Of a stretch of DNA of 64,000 nt, positions 44,644 to 53,435 are shown piece after piece. The stretch is from Sphingobium yanoikuyae (GTDB lineage Bacteria > Pseudomonadota > Alphaproteobacteria > Sphingomonadales > Sphingomonadaceae). The notes below the pieces were generated by a model, which had not been told where the DNA came from, did not search any database, and was given only the letters and a program-made list of their open reading frames with translations. The number at the start of each line of letters is the position of its first letter. Position 1 is the first letter of the stretch. Location of the stretch: NCBI RefSeq assembly GCF_034424525.1, contig NZ_CP139979.1, positions 682,001 through 746,000 on the forward strand, given 5' to 3'. The translations under genes and the position numbers were made by a program.

Positions 44644-45750
44644 TCAGGCCGCGTCGAACAGGTGCCGATATTGGCGCGGCTGGCAGCGCAGATATTGCGG
44701 CGCGGCCTTCACCGATGCGCCCAGATGCGCGGCGGCATGCCAGGGCCAGCGCGGATCATAGAGGATGGTGCGCGCGATCGCGATCAGGTCGGCGTCGCCG
44801 GTGCCGATGATCGCTTCGGCCTGCTCGAAGTCGGTGATCAGGCCGACGGCGATCACCGGCATGTCGACCGCCTGCTTGACCGCGCGGGCCAGCGGCACCT
44901 GATAGCTCGGCCCCACCGGAATATCCTGGCGCGGGTCGAGGCCGCCGCTCGACACATGGATAGCGCTGCAGCCGCGCGCTTCCAGCGCCTTGGCGAAAGC
45001 GATCGTCTGTTCGATGTCCCAGCCGCCATCGACCCAGTCGGTGCCCGACACGCGCATCGTCACCGGCTTGTGCGCGGGCAGGGCCGCGCGCACCGCGTCG
45101 AAAATCTCCAGCGGCAGGCGCATCCGGTTTTCCAGGCTGCCGCCATAATCATCGTCGCGCTGGTTGGAGAGCGGCGAGAGAAATTGGTGCAGCAGATAGC
45201 CATGGGCGCCGTGCAACTGGACCGCGTCGATGCCGATCGCGTCAGCCCGCTTCGCCGCCGCGACAAAGGCATCGCGCAGCCGCTCGATCCCGGCCTGGTC
45301 CAGCGCCATCGGCGCGTTGGTGCCCGGCGTGAAGGGCAGGGCGGAGGGGGCGACCGTCTGCCAGCCATTGACCGCGTCGGGCGCGATCTGCGCGCCGCCC
45401 TGCCATGGCACCTGCGTCGATGCCTTGCGCCCGGCATGGCCGAGCTGGATCGCGATGGGCATGTCGCTATGGCGCCGCACGCCGTCCAGCACGCGCTGCA
45501 TCGCCGCCTGCGTGGCATCGTTCCACAGGCCGACATCGGCATGGCTGATCCGCCCCTCGGGCAGCACGGCGGTAGCCTCGATCGTCAACAGCGCCGCGCC
45601 CGACAGGGCAAGCTGGCCGAGATGGATGAGGTGCCAGTCGTTCATCTCGCCGTCGACGGCGGAATATTGGCACATCGGCGCGATCACGATGCGGTTGTCG
45701 AGGGCAAGGCCGCCGACATCGAAGGGCTGGAACAGCTTGGGAGCGCTCAT
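44644..45750 (-). CDS. Old yellow enzyme family NADH:flavin oxidoreductase (YqjM type)
   Basis: FMN-dependent ene-reductase of 368 residues that reduces activated C=C bonds with NAD(P)H. YqjM-type marks: the redox-tuning Cys in IAPMCQYSAVDG, the substrate-binding His in QLGHAGRKAS, the FMN region LHGAHGYLLHQFLSPLSNQR and GGSLENRMR, and AVGLITDFEQAEAII. The start at 45750 follows GGAGACCTGC at usual spacing. Physiological substrate unknown. It is convergent with pyrG. Confidence 0.93.
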   Translation of the reverse strand: MSAPKLFQPFDVGGLALDNRIVIAPMCQYSAVDGEMNDWHLIHLGQLALSGAALLTIEATAVLPEGRISHADVGLWNDATQAAMQRVLDGVRRHSDMPIAIQLGHAGRKASTQVPWQGGAQIAPDAVNGWQTVAPSALPFTPGTNAPMALDQAGIERLRDAFVAAAKRADAIGIDAVQLHGAHGYLLHQFLSPLSNQRDDDYGGSLENRMRLPLEIFDAVRAALPAHKPVTMRVSGTDWVDGGWDIEQTIAFAKALEARGCSAIHVSSGGLDPRQDIPVGPSYQVPLARAVKQAVDMPVIAVGLITDFEQAEAIIGTGDADLIAIARTILYDPRWPWHAAAHLGASVKAAPQYLRCQPRQYRHLFDAA

Positions 45751-45951
45751 GCAGGTCTCCAGAAGGGGGGAGGGGAGAGAAGACCCGCAAGATAGGAAGC
45801 CGGCCGGGCGGCCGAAAGGGGGCGCCTCTCGCAATCGCAAGATGGTCCGGTCTTCAAAATGTCATCAATCGGTCATCGCGGTGCAGTGCTTCGGAAACGC
45901 CGCTGTCGCGCAGCTTTCCTAATCGCGACCCCGACCAGAGGGGACTCGATC

Positions 45952-48492
45952 ATGACCAGGATTTTAGCGACATCCATCAGCCTGTTCGCACTCGCGATCG
46001 CCGGCACCGCCCATGCGCAGCAGCCGCTGCCCGAGGAGGAAGGCGGCATCGTCGTCACCGGCCAGCGGGCGCAGTTGCAGCGTTCCATCGACCAGAAGCG
46101 GGCGGCGCTGGGCATCGTCGATGTGACCGCGTCCGATGATATGGGCCAGCTGCCCGACAAGAATGTGGCCGAAGCGGTCGAGCGCCTGCCCGGCGTCGGC
46201 GTCCAATATGACCAGGGCGAGGGACGCTATGTCGCGGTGCGCGGCGTGCCCTCCAGCCTCAACGGCTATACCATCAACGGCTTCGAGATCGGCAATCCCG
46301 ACGGGCTCGACCGGCGCCTGCCGCTCGACATATTGTCGGGCCAACTCCTGAAGCAGGTGGAGGTCGCCAAGGTGAAGACCGCCGACCTGACCGGCCAGGG
46401 CATCGGCGCGAACATCAACCTCGTCACCCAGACCGCCTTCGACTTCGACGATCGCTTCATCTTCCAGGCGAATGGGCAGGTCGGCTATCAGGAACTGCGC
46501 AAGGGCGACCAGCCGATCAAGGGCGATGTCACCATCGGTACCCGCTTCGGTGCGGACGAACAGTTCGGCATCCTGCTGGGCGCCAGCTATTCCGACCGCA
46601 CCTATACCAGCTATGGCATCTATCCCGATGACTGGACGCCCGACGCCGATGCCGCGCGCGGCGCCGTGCCGGTCAACATCAAATATAATGACTATCGCCT
46701 CAAGCGCGAGCGGATCGGTGCGGCCGGCTCGTTCGATTGGCGCGGCGAGAGCGTCCAGCTCTATATCCGCGGCATCTATTCCAAATTCTCCGAGGATGAA
46801 TATCGCCAGCGCTTCCGACTCGATTTCTCCGATATCGACTGGGACGCCAATGGCCTGACCGGCATTGCCTCCACCAGCGAGCAGCGTTCCGACCTGCGGC
46901 TGGAATATAAGGAAAAGTCGGTCCTGTCCTTCATGGCCGGCGGCACGGCCGCGCTGGCTGACAACTGGTCGCTCGATTTCGGAGCGGCGCGCACCCGCAA
47001 CGAAGTGATCGAACCCAATCAGCTCTGGCAGTTCCGGGGCAATCCCGGCGCGGTCGCGGTCGATTTTTCGGACAAGCTGTTCAGCGCCGTGCCGGTCGAC
47101 GGCTATCTCGATCCGTCGGACCTGGGCTTCCGCCAATATTCGGCGCAGGATGAATATGGCCTGGAAAAGACCTGGCAGGGCCGGCTCGACCTCACCGGCA
47201 GGCTGCCGACGATCGGCCAGAACAGCTTCGTCAAGTTCGGCGCCAATGGCCGCTGGACCGACAAGCGCTTCGATTCCTCCAATGACGTCTATGGGCGCGG
47301 CAGCAGCGCCAACCGCTTCACCCTGGATGGCCTGTCGGGCGACACCGTCATCGTGAAGCTGGGCGATGGCCGCAATTATTTCCTCGGCCCGGTGATCGAT
47401 GCCGACCTTGTCGATGCCTATACCCAGGGCAAGCTGGGCGGCGCGCAGTTCGTGCTCAACGAAGCGACCAGCCTGGCCAATGAAACGCTGAGCGATTTCG
47501 ACCTCAGCGAGAATGTCTATGCCGGCTATGCCATGGCCAATCTGGACTTTGGCGCGCTGTCGGTCACGGGCGGTCTGCGGGTCGAGCGGACCGAACTGGA
47601 CATTGACGGCTATCTGCTGGAAGGCGACGTCGTCCGCCCGACATCGGGCCGCACTCGCTATACCAACTGGCTGCCCAGCCTGGTGGTGCGCGTGACCCCG
47701 TCGCACGACACCGTCTTCCGCCTTGCCTATTCGCGCAGCATCGGCCGGCCCAGCTATGCCGATCTGTCGCCGGGCGGCACCGTTACGGTGGAGGGCGCGG
47801 ACGAGATCAGCGTGTCGAGCGGCAATCCGGCGCTCAAGCCCTATGTCGCGGACAATCTCGACATGTCGGCTGAATGGTATTTCGCGCCCGGCGGCCTGAT
47901 CAGCGTCGGCGCCTTCGCCAAGTTCATCCGCAACCCGATCTTCACGCAAAGCTATACCATCAATGACGGCAGCTTTGGCGGCGTCGCCTATGACCGGATC
48001 AATTTCAGCCAGACGCGCAACGCCGACAAGGGCGATATCATCGGCCTGGAAGCTGCCTGGCAGCAGCAGTTCACCTTCCTGCCGGGCCTGCTTTCGGGTC
48101 TCGGCATGAACCTCAACCTCACCCTGATCGACTCCAGCCTGCGCATGCCCGACCGTGGCACCGTCGCCTTCCCCGAACAGTCCAAGCTGCTCTGGGGCGC
48201 GCAGCTCTTCTACCAGAAGGGCGTTGTCGAAGCGTCGGTCGCCTATCATCATACCGGCCGCGCCTTGCTGTCGGCGGGTGATATCCGCCTCAATGACCAG
48301 TATAATGACGATCTGCGTCGTCTGGACGCGAAGATCGGGGTGGATGTGACGAAGAATGTGCGCCTCTTTGCCGAAGGGCAGAATCTGACCGACGAGCCGA
48401 CCCGCCAATATCAGGGCGGCGTGCGCGACTGGGTGATCCAGAATGAACGCTATGGTCGCACCTTTTATGTCGGGGCCTCGGTCAAATGGTAA
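45952..48492 (+). CDS. TonB-dependent outer-membrane receptor
   Basis: 846-residue energy-coupled outer-membrane transporter. Residues 1-22 are a signal peptide; GGIVVTGQRAQLQRSIDQKR is the TonB box region, followed by a plug (MGQLPDKNVAEAVERLPGVG, VAVRGVPSSLNGYTINGFEI) and a large barrel ending in the terminal aromatic pattern TFYVGASVKW. It belongs to the CirA/FecA-like branch common in sphingomonads, where many such receptors take up oligosaccharides, aromatics or iron chelates. The start at 45952 follows AGAGGGGA. Its stop overlaps the start of the next gene by seven bases. Confidence 0.93.
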   Translation: MTRILATSISLFALAIAGTAHAQQPLPEEEGGIVVTGQRAQLQRSIDQKRAALGIVDVTASDDMGQLPDKNVAEAVERLPGVGVQYDQGEGRYVAVRGVPSSLNGYTINGFEIGNPDGLDRRLPLDILSGQLLKQVEVAKVKTADLTGQGIGANINLVTQTAFDFDDRFIFQANGQVGYQELRKGDQPIKGDVTIGTRFGADEQFGILLGASYSDRTYTSYGIYPDDWTPDADAARGAVPVNIKYNDYRLKRERIGAAGSFDWRGESVQLYIRGIYSKFSEDEYRQRFRLDFSDIDWDANGLTGIASTSEQRSDLRLEYKEKSVLSFMAGGTAALADNWSLDFGAARTRNEVIEPNQLWQFRGNPGAVAVDFSDKLFSAVPVDGYLDPSDLGFRQYSAQDEYGLEKTWQGRLDLTGRLPTIGQNSFVKFGANGRWTDKRFDSSNDVYGRGSSANRFTLDGLSGDTVIVKLGDGRNYFLGPVIDADLVDAYTQGKLGGAQFVLNEATSLANETLSDFDLSENVYAGYAMANLDFGALSVTGGLRVERTELDIDGYLLEGDVVRPTSGRTRYTNWLPSLVVRVTPSHDTVFRLAYSRSIGRPSYADLSPGGTVTVEGADEISVSSGNPALKPYVADNLDMSAEWYFAPGGLISVGAFAKFIRNPIFTQSYTINDGSFGGVAYDRINFSQTRNADKGDIIGLEAAWQQQFTFLPGLLSGLGMNLNLTLIDSSLRMPDRGTVAFPEQSKLLWGAQLFYQKGVVEASVAYHHTGRALLSAGDIRLNDQYNDDLRRLDAKIGVDVTKNVRLFAEGQNLTDEPTRQYQGGVRDWVIQNERYGRTFYVGASVKW

Positions 48493-49307
48493 GAACGCTG
48501 CTTGTCGGAACAGCGCTGCTGGCACTGGCCGGCGCGGCGGTCGCGCAGCAGGCGAAGGAAGCCCCTTCGCCGCCGCCATCGCCGGTCGGCCTGCGGATCA
48601 AGGCGCCGGAAGCGCATCAGGGCGCGGCGTCGGACGGCACCTATGTCTATGCGATCGATAATGACCGGATCGGCAAATATCGCATCGCCGACGGCCGGCG
48701 CGTGGCGCAGTGGCAGGGGGAGCGCCGCCTTTATCCGCACATGAACAGTTGCACCGTGGTCGGCGTCGAACTGGTCTGCGCCGCGTCCAACTATCCGGCC
48801 GTGCCGCAGACCAGCGCGGTCGAGATTTTCGATACGAAGACGCTGAAACATATCCGCAGCGTCAGTCTGGGCTTTGGCCCCGGATCGCTGACCGTCATGG
48901 ATCGGCATGCCGGCAAATGGTGGGCGGTCTTCGCCAATTATGAGGGCAAGGGCGGCGAGCCGGGGCGCGACTATCGCTATACGCTGCTGGTGCGGATGGA
49001 CGACGCCTTCCGGGCGGAGGCAAGCTGGGCCTTCCCGGCCGATGTGCTGAGCCGCTTTGCGCCGAAAAGCTGCTCGGGCCTCAGCTGGGGCGCCGACGGG
49101 CTGATCTACGCCACCGGCCATGACCGGCCCGAAGTCTATGCGCTGAAACTGCCGGAGGCCGGATCGGTGCTGGAGCATGTCGGGACGCTTGGCATCGCGA
49201 CACCGGGGCAGGCGATAGACTGGGATCCCAAGGCGCCCCGGCGCCTCTGGTCGATCGGCCGGGGTGCTGGCGAGATGGTGGCGAGCGAGATGCCGCCGGT
49301 CCGATAG
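48486..49307 (+). CDS. Exported beta-propeller-like protein linked to the TonB receptor
   Basis: 273-residue protein with a signal peptide (residues 1-20, LLVGTALLALAGAAVAQ) and a run of beta-strand repeats (YVYAIDNDRIGKYRIADGR, TSAVEIFDTKTLKHIRSVS, WAVFANYEGKGG, GLIYATGHDRPEVYALKLP) that suggest a propeller. Three cysteines (CTVVGVELVC and KSCSG) may form disulfides. It overlaps the receptor gene, so it probably serves as a periplasmic partner or ligand-processing protein. No enzymatic motif is recognised. Confidence 0.72.
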   Translation: MVRTLLVGTALLALAGAAVAQQAKEAPSPPPSPVGLRIKAPEAHQGAASDGTYVYAIDNDRIGKYRIADGRRVAQWQGERRLYPHMNSCTVVGVELVCAASNYPAVPQTSAVEIFDTKTLKHIRSVSLGFGPGSLTVMDRHAGKWWAVFANYEGKGGEPGRDYRYTLLVRMDDAFRAEASWAFPADVLSRFAPKSCSGLSWGADGLIYATGHDRPEVYALKLPEAGSVLEHVGTLGIATPGQAIDWDPKAPRRLWSIGRGAGEMVASEMPPVR

Positions 49308-49313
49308 GAGGGA

Positions 49314-50000
49314 TCAGCGCACCTTCAGCCCCAGTTCGGCGAGCAGTTCGCCGGCCTGGTCGCGTGAGATGGTGGCGCCGCGAAAGCGGCTGGCATCGCC
49401 CAGATGGACGCCGCCTATGTCCGCGCCGCGCAGGTCGGCGCCCTCGAACCGGGCGCCGTCCAGCATCGCCTCGCGCAGGCTGCAGCCTTCGAAACTGGCC
49501 ATGCGGAAATCGCATTTGCGCAGGTCCGCCTGCGAAAAATCGATGCGGCTCAGCCGTTGCTTGCGGAAGGACAGGCCGGGCAGGCGCGCGTCGATCAGAA
49601 GGCATTCCGCCATGTCGATTTCCAGCGCGCGCAGGCCCGACAGGTCGGCGCCGGTCAGCTTGCACTGGGCCAGTCGCGCGCCCTCCAGCCGCGCCCGCCG
49701 CAACACGACATTGTTGAAGTCGCATCCGGTCAGCACCGCGTCGCTGAGGTCGCAGCCGGTGAAATTCGCGCCGCCGCCCCGGCAGCCCTGCCAGCGGGTG
49801 CGCTCCAGCATGGCGCCGGCCAGATCTGCGTTGCGCAGGTTGCAGCGTTCGAACTGCCAACCGGTAAGGTCGATCTGTGCCAGCTCCGCCGCCTCCAGGT
49901 CGCAGTCGATCAGGGCATGGGGCGTGCCGGCCAGGGCAATGATGTCGGCGCGCGCCAGTTGCTGCCCGTTGCGCGCGGGCAGGGCATCCATGTCGGTCAT
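49314..50000 (-). CDS. Pentapeptide repeat protein
   Basis: 228-residue right-handed quadrilateral beta-helix protein with many A(D/N)LXX repeats (LRNADLAGAML, ANFTGCDLSDAVLTGCDF, LRKCDFRMASF, EGADLRGADIGG). Size is similar to Qnr proteins that shield DNA gyrase, but no quinolone-protection-specific loop is recognised, so that role is speculative. The start at 50000 is chosen; an ATG at 49991 is also possible. It starts eight bases after the stop of the sugar dehydrogenase gene, so the two are likely cotranscribed. Confidence 0.85.
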   Translation of the reverse strand: MTDMDALPARNGQQLARADIIALAGTPHALIDCDLEAAELAQIDLTGWQFERCNLRNADLAGAMLERTRWQGCRGGGANFTGCDLSDAVLTGCDFNNVVLRRARLEGARLAQCKLTGADLSGLRALEIDMAECLLIDARLPGLSFRKQRLSRIDFSQADLRKCDFRMASFEGCSLREAMLDGARFEGADLRGADIGGVHLGDASRFRGATISRDQAGELLAELGLKVR

Positions 50001-50008
50001 GCCGCCGT

Positions 50009-51157
50009 CTATGCCTTGGGCGTCAGCTTGAGCAGGCGGCCCTGCGACTTGCCGCCATCCTCCAGCAGCCACAACGCGCCGTCCGGCCCCTGTTCAACCT
50101 CGCGGATGCGCGCGCCCATGTCCCACTGATCGGCCTTTTCCGCATTCTCGCCGTCCAGCTTCACCCGTACCAGCGACTGGCTCGACAGGCCGCCGATGAA
50201 CAGGGAACCCTTCCATTGCGGGAACAGGTCGCCCGAATAATAGATCAGGCCGCCCGGCGAGATCACCGGGTTCCACCAGACCTTCGGCGCCTCATAGCCG
50301 TCGCCAGGCTTGTGATCGGGAATGTCGCGGCCGTCATAATGATCGCCGTTCGACACGCGCGGATAGCCATAGTTGAGGCCGGGCTTGATCAAATTGACCT
50401 CGTCGCCGCCCTTGGGCCCCATTTCCTGTTCCCACAGACGCCCGTCCTTGTCGAAGGCGATGCCCAACAGGTTGCGATGGCCATAGGACCAGACCGCCGG
50501 GTTGAAGCCCTTGGCGGCCAGCGGATTGCCCGCCGCCGGCGTGCCGTCCAGATTGAGGCGCAGCACCTTGCCCAGCGTCGATTTGGGATCCTGCGCCGGC
50601 TCGAACTTCTGTCGCTCGCCATTGGTGAAGAAGAGATATTTGCCGTCCGGAGAGAAGGCGATGCGGCCCGAATAATGGCCATTGCCCTCGACATAATCGC
50701 TGGCGCGGAAAATGACCTTCACGTCCGCCAGTTTCGTCGTGCCGTCGCTCGCCTGGTCGAAGATGCCGGTGGCCAGCGCCACGCCCTTGCCGCCGGCACG
50801 ATCGCCCTGGCCGACTTCGGAAAAGCTGAAATAGACCTTCTTGTCCTGCGCGAATGTGGGTGAGGGGACGATATCCATCAGCGCGCCCTGACCCTCGCTA
50901 TCGACCTTGGGGATGCCAGCGACCGGGATCTTGGTGCCGTTCTTCGGATCGAACAGAATCATCTCGCCGACCTTTTCGGTGATCAGCATCCGCCCGTCGG
51001 GCAGGAAGGTCATCGCCCAGGGCGATTCGAAATCGGCGATCACCGATGTCTTGAACGGCGTTTCCCCAGCGGTCGCACCGGCATTCTGGCCGGTCGCATT
51101 GTCTGCCGAACAGGCCAGCAGGGCGAGGGGGAGAGTGACGGCCATCACGCGCAGCAT
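50009..51157 (-). CDS. PQQ-dependent soluble aldose sugar dehydrogenase
   Basis: 382-residue periplasmic quinoprotein of the GSDH family, oxidising aldoses to lactones. N-terminal lipoprotein signal LPLALLACSADN. Propeller blades include SPWAMTFLPDGRMLITEK, the catalytic His in NGHYSGRIAFSPDG, SYGHRNLLGIAFD and LWEQEMGPKGGDEVNLIKPG, which are typical of YliI-like sugar dehydrogenases. The start at 51157 follows AGGAG. A pentapeptide-repeat gene lies downstream in the same unit; no pathway link is evident. Confidence 0.92.
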   Translation of the reverse strand: MLRVMAVTLPLALLACSADNATGQNAGATAGETPFKTSVIADFESPWAMTFLPDGRMLITEKVGEMILFDPKNGTKIPVAGIPKVDSEGQGALMDIVPSPTFAQDKKVYFSFSEVGQGDRAGGKGVALATGIFDQASDGTTKLADVKVIFRASDYVEGNGHYSGRIAFSPDGKYLFFTNGERQKFEPAQDPKSTLGKVLRLNLDGTPAAGNPLAAKGFNPAVWSYGHRNLLGIAFDKDGRLWEQEMGPKGGDEVNLIKPGLNYGYPRVSNGDHYDGRDIPDHKPGDGYEAPKVWWNPVISPGGLIYYSGDLFPQWKGSLFIGGLSSQSLVRVKLDGENAEKADQWDMGARIREVEQGPDGALWLLEDGGKSQGRLLKLTPKA

Positions 51158-51318
51158 GGGAAACTCCTGTTATAATATTCGCGGGGGAAAGCCGATTTGC
51201 GGCGGGGGTTCCATGCCCGCATCCTCCACCGGATGCGGGCATGGATGCAAGCCTCATCGGCGATCAGCCGATTTCTTAAGCTTCTGCCGCTAGAGACCGG
51301 GGCGGCAAGAGGGGGAAT

Positions 51319-52434
51319 ATGGTGCTGCACGGCGTATCGGATTTCGATGCTGCGTGCGCGCAGGCAGGCGCCTTGCGCGTCGAGCCGCTATGTCTTGCCG
51401 ACGCGCTGGAATCGACTGCGCTGGTCCGCGCCTGGGAAAGGCTGGAGGCGCGCGCCGACTGGCCGACCCAGACCCGCCTGTTCGCCGTCACGCTGAACGA
51501 CCTGATTGCCGCCGGGCCAAGCCGCATCATGACGGTCTGGGCGGGGGCCGATCTGGTCGCGCTGCTGCCGCTGTGCCGGGATGGTGGCGCGCTGGCCCGC
51601 TGGCGGATGATCGGCGCGCGTGAAACCTATGAGCCGGGCGACATGCTGTGCAACGGGACGGCCGCCGCCGATGCGCTGGCCGGCGCGATCGCGCGTTTGC
51701 CGCATCCCTTGCTGCTCGATCGCATTTCGGCTGGGTCGCCGCTGATCCCTGCACTGGCGCGGGCGGTGTGGCGGCGCGGGCGGCTGGTCGTGCGGCCGGC
51801 CATGGCCTGTCCCCATATCGCGCTGGATGAGGGCTGGCGCGACCCGGAAAGCCGCTTCAACGCCGGCCGCCGCTCCGACTTCCGTCGTGCCCGGCGCAAG
51901 GCGGAAGGGTGCGGCCTGCTCGGATGCGAGACGCTGGCGCCGGACGCGGACAATTTCGATGCTTTGTTCGACGAGGCTGTCGCGGTCGAGGCGCTGGGCT
52001 GGAAGAGCGAGGCCGGGACCGCCATCGCCACCGACCCGCGTCAGGCGGCGATCTTCCGCGCCTTCTTCCGCGCGGTGGCGCAGCGCGGCGACCTGCGCAT
52101 CTCCTTCCTGCGGATCGACGGCCGGGCCATCGCGATGCAGATGGCGGTGCTGTGGAACGGCCGCTACTGGCTGTTCAAGATCGGCCATGACGCGGCCTTC
52201 AAGGCCTGTTCGCCCGGCGGGCTGCTGATGCTCCATGCCATTGGCTGGGCGGCGCAGGCGCGGCTGCACAGTTTCGAATTTCTCGGCGTTGCCGAACCCT
52301 GGATTCGCAAGCTCTGGACCCAGGCGGAGCATGACTGCGTCCAGTTGCGCACCTATCCCTATAATCTGCGCGGCGCGGCGGCCTTTGCGGCGGACGCTAT
52401 TGTCTGGTCGCGGCAACGGCTGTTGCGGCGGTGA
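51319..52434 (+). CDS. CelD/BcsL-like GNAT acyltransferase
   Basis: 371-residue protein with the PF13480-type acetyltransferase domain in its second half: FNAGRRSDFRRARRKAEGCG, a hydrophobic GNAT core FLRIDGRAIAMQMAVLWNGR, and YWLFKIGHDAAFKACSPGG. Relatives take part in cellulose or exopolysaccharide synthesis (CelD, BcsL) or FemAB-like transfer. No exopolysaccharide genes lie here. Its stop overlaps the GTG start of the following proline-dehydrogenase-like gene (GTGA), so the two form a coupled pair. Confidence 0.82.
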   Translation: MVLHGVSDFDAACAQAGALRVEPLCLADALESTALVRAWERLEARADWPTQTRLFAVTLNDLIAAGPSRIMTVWAGADLVALLPLCRDGGALARWRMIGARETYEPGDMLCNGTAAADALAGAIARLPHPLLLDRISAGSPLIPALARAVWRRGRLVVRPAMACPHIALDEGWRDPESRFNAGRRSDFRRARRKAEGCGLLGCETLAPDADNFDALFDEAVAVEALGWKSEAGTAIATDPRQAAIFRAFFRAVAQRGDLRISFLRIDGRAIAMQMAVLWNGRYWLFKIGHDAAFKACSPGGLLMLHAIGWAAQARLHSFEFLGVAEPWIRKLWTQAEHDCVQLRTYPYNLRGAAAFAADAIVWSRQRLLRR

Positions 52435-53276
52435 GGGGCGGGGCGGCCTGGCGCCTGTTGCGGGACACGCGTTATGCCCTGCCTGGCGCGCTGGGCCGGG
52501 TCATTCCGGCACCCGACGCCCCCCATGCCGTGGCGATCGCCCGGCAACAGGCGCGCGCCGGCGCTGCCACCACGATCGGCTATTTCGAAGGGGCGGGGGG
52601 TGATCCCTCGTCGATCATGGCCGCCTATGCGCGGGTGGCACAGCGCGCGCGCGGCCTGGACCTCAGCCTGTCGGTGAAAGCGCCGCCGCTGCGTTTCGAT
52701 CCGGTCAGCCTCCGCGAACTGGCGCAGATTGCGCGCCAGTCCGGCCTGTCGCTGGTGTTCGACGCTCATGGCCCGCAGGATGCGGACGAGACGCTGGCGG
52801 CGGTCGAACGGCTGCTGCCCGACTTTCCCGATACCGGCATCGTCCTGCCCGCCCGCTGGCAGCGCAGCGTGGCCGATGCGGCCCGGCTGCGCGACAGCAG
52901 CGCGCCGGTCCGGCTCGTGCGCGGGGAGTGGCCCGATCCGGCGGGCGATCCGCTCGATCCCGATGCCGCCTATCTGGCGCTGGTCGAGGCGCTGGCCGGC
53001 CGCGCGGCGCCGGTCGCGATCGCCACCCATCGCCCCGCGCTGGCCGACCGGGCGCTGGCCCTGCTGCGCGAGGCCGGCACGCCATGCAGCCTGGAGCAGT
53101 TGCGGGGCCTACCGGGCCGTCGCTGCCGGGCGGTGGCGCGGGGGCAGGGGGTGCCGGTGCGCCTCTATGTGCCGTTCGGCCCCGGCTGGATTCCCTATGC
53201 GCTGGACCGGGCGCTGGCCCGGCCCTATCTGCTGGCGTGGATGTGGCGCGACTGGACGGGGCGCGCAGACCCCTGA
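52431..53276 (+). CDS. Proline-dehydrogenase-like TIM-barrel protein with altered substrate motif
   Basis: 281-residue protein resembling the proline dehydrogenase fold: LSLSVKAPPLRFD matches the strand with the FAD/substrate Lys, VRLVRGEWPDP the flavin-binding strand, ATHRPALADRALAL the late barrel and VRLYVPFGPGWIPYALDRAL the terminal helix. In true enzymes the last helix has two Arg residues that bind the proline carboxylate; here the sequence is Tyr256-Ala-Leu-Asp259-Arg260. The enzyme may use another substrate or have lost activity. Start is GTG, overlapping the previous stop. Confidence 0.6.
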   Translation: MRGGAAWRLLRDTRYALPGALGRVIPAPDAPHAVAIARQQARAGAATTIGYFEGAGGDPSSIMAAYARVAQRARGLDLSLSVKAPPLRFDPVSLRELAQIARQSGLSLVFDAHGPQDADETLAAVERLLPDFPDTGIVLPARWQRSVADAARLRDSSAPVRLVRGEWPDPAGDPLDPDAAYLALVEALAGRAAPVAIATHRPALADRALALLREAGTPCSLEQLRGLPGRRCRAVARGQGVPVRLYVPFGPGWIPYALDRALARPYLLAWMWRDWTGRADP

Positions 53277-53299
53277 AATAGCGCATTTTACGAAACATG

Positions 53300-53328
53300 T
53301 TGCAGGTCATTGGCAACCTGCCTATATG
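53300..53328 (+). promoter_or_regulatory. Likely promoter of the rimP-nusA-infB operon
   Basis: TTGCAG at 53300-53305 and TATATG at 53323-53328 are separated by 17 bases, about 108 bases upstream of rimP. The leader also has a perfect seven-base stem (CGCAGGC with GCCTGCG, 53365-53383) and a later T-run at 53405-53410, which together could be a regulatory leader. Confidence 0.5.
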
Positions 53329-53435
53329 GATATTGCTTCCTTACATCGTCACACATGTCAGGGTCGCAGGCACCAAGCCTGCGGCGGCAACAAGCAGCTA
53401 TATATTTTTTGGCCTATCTGATTTCTGGAGTATCC

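Noticed and set aside
45964..48579. Long minus-strand open frame opposite the TonB receptor
   Set aside because: Shadow frame; the plus strand has a signal peptide, plug and barrel.
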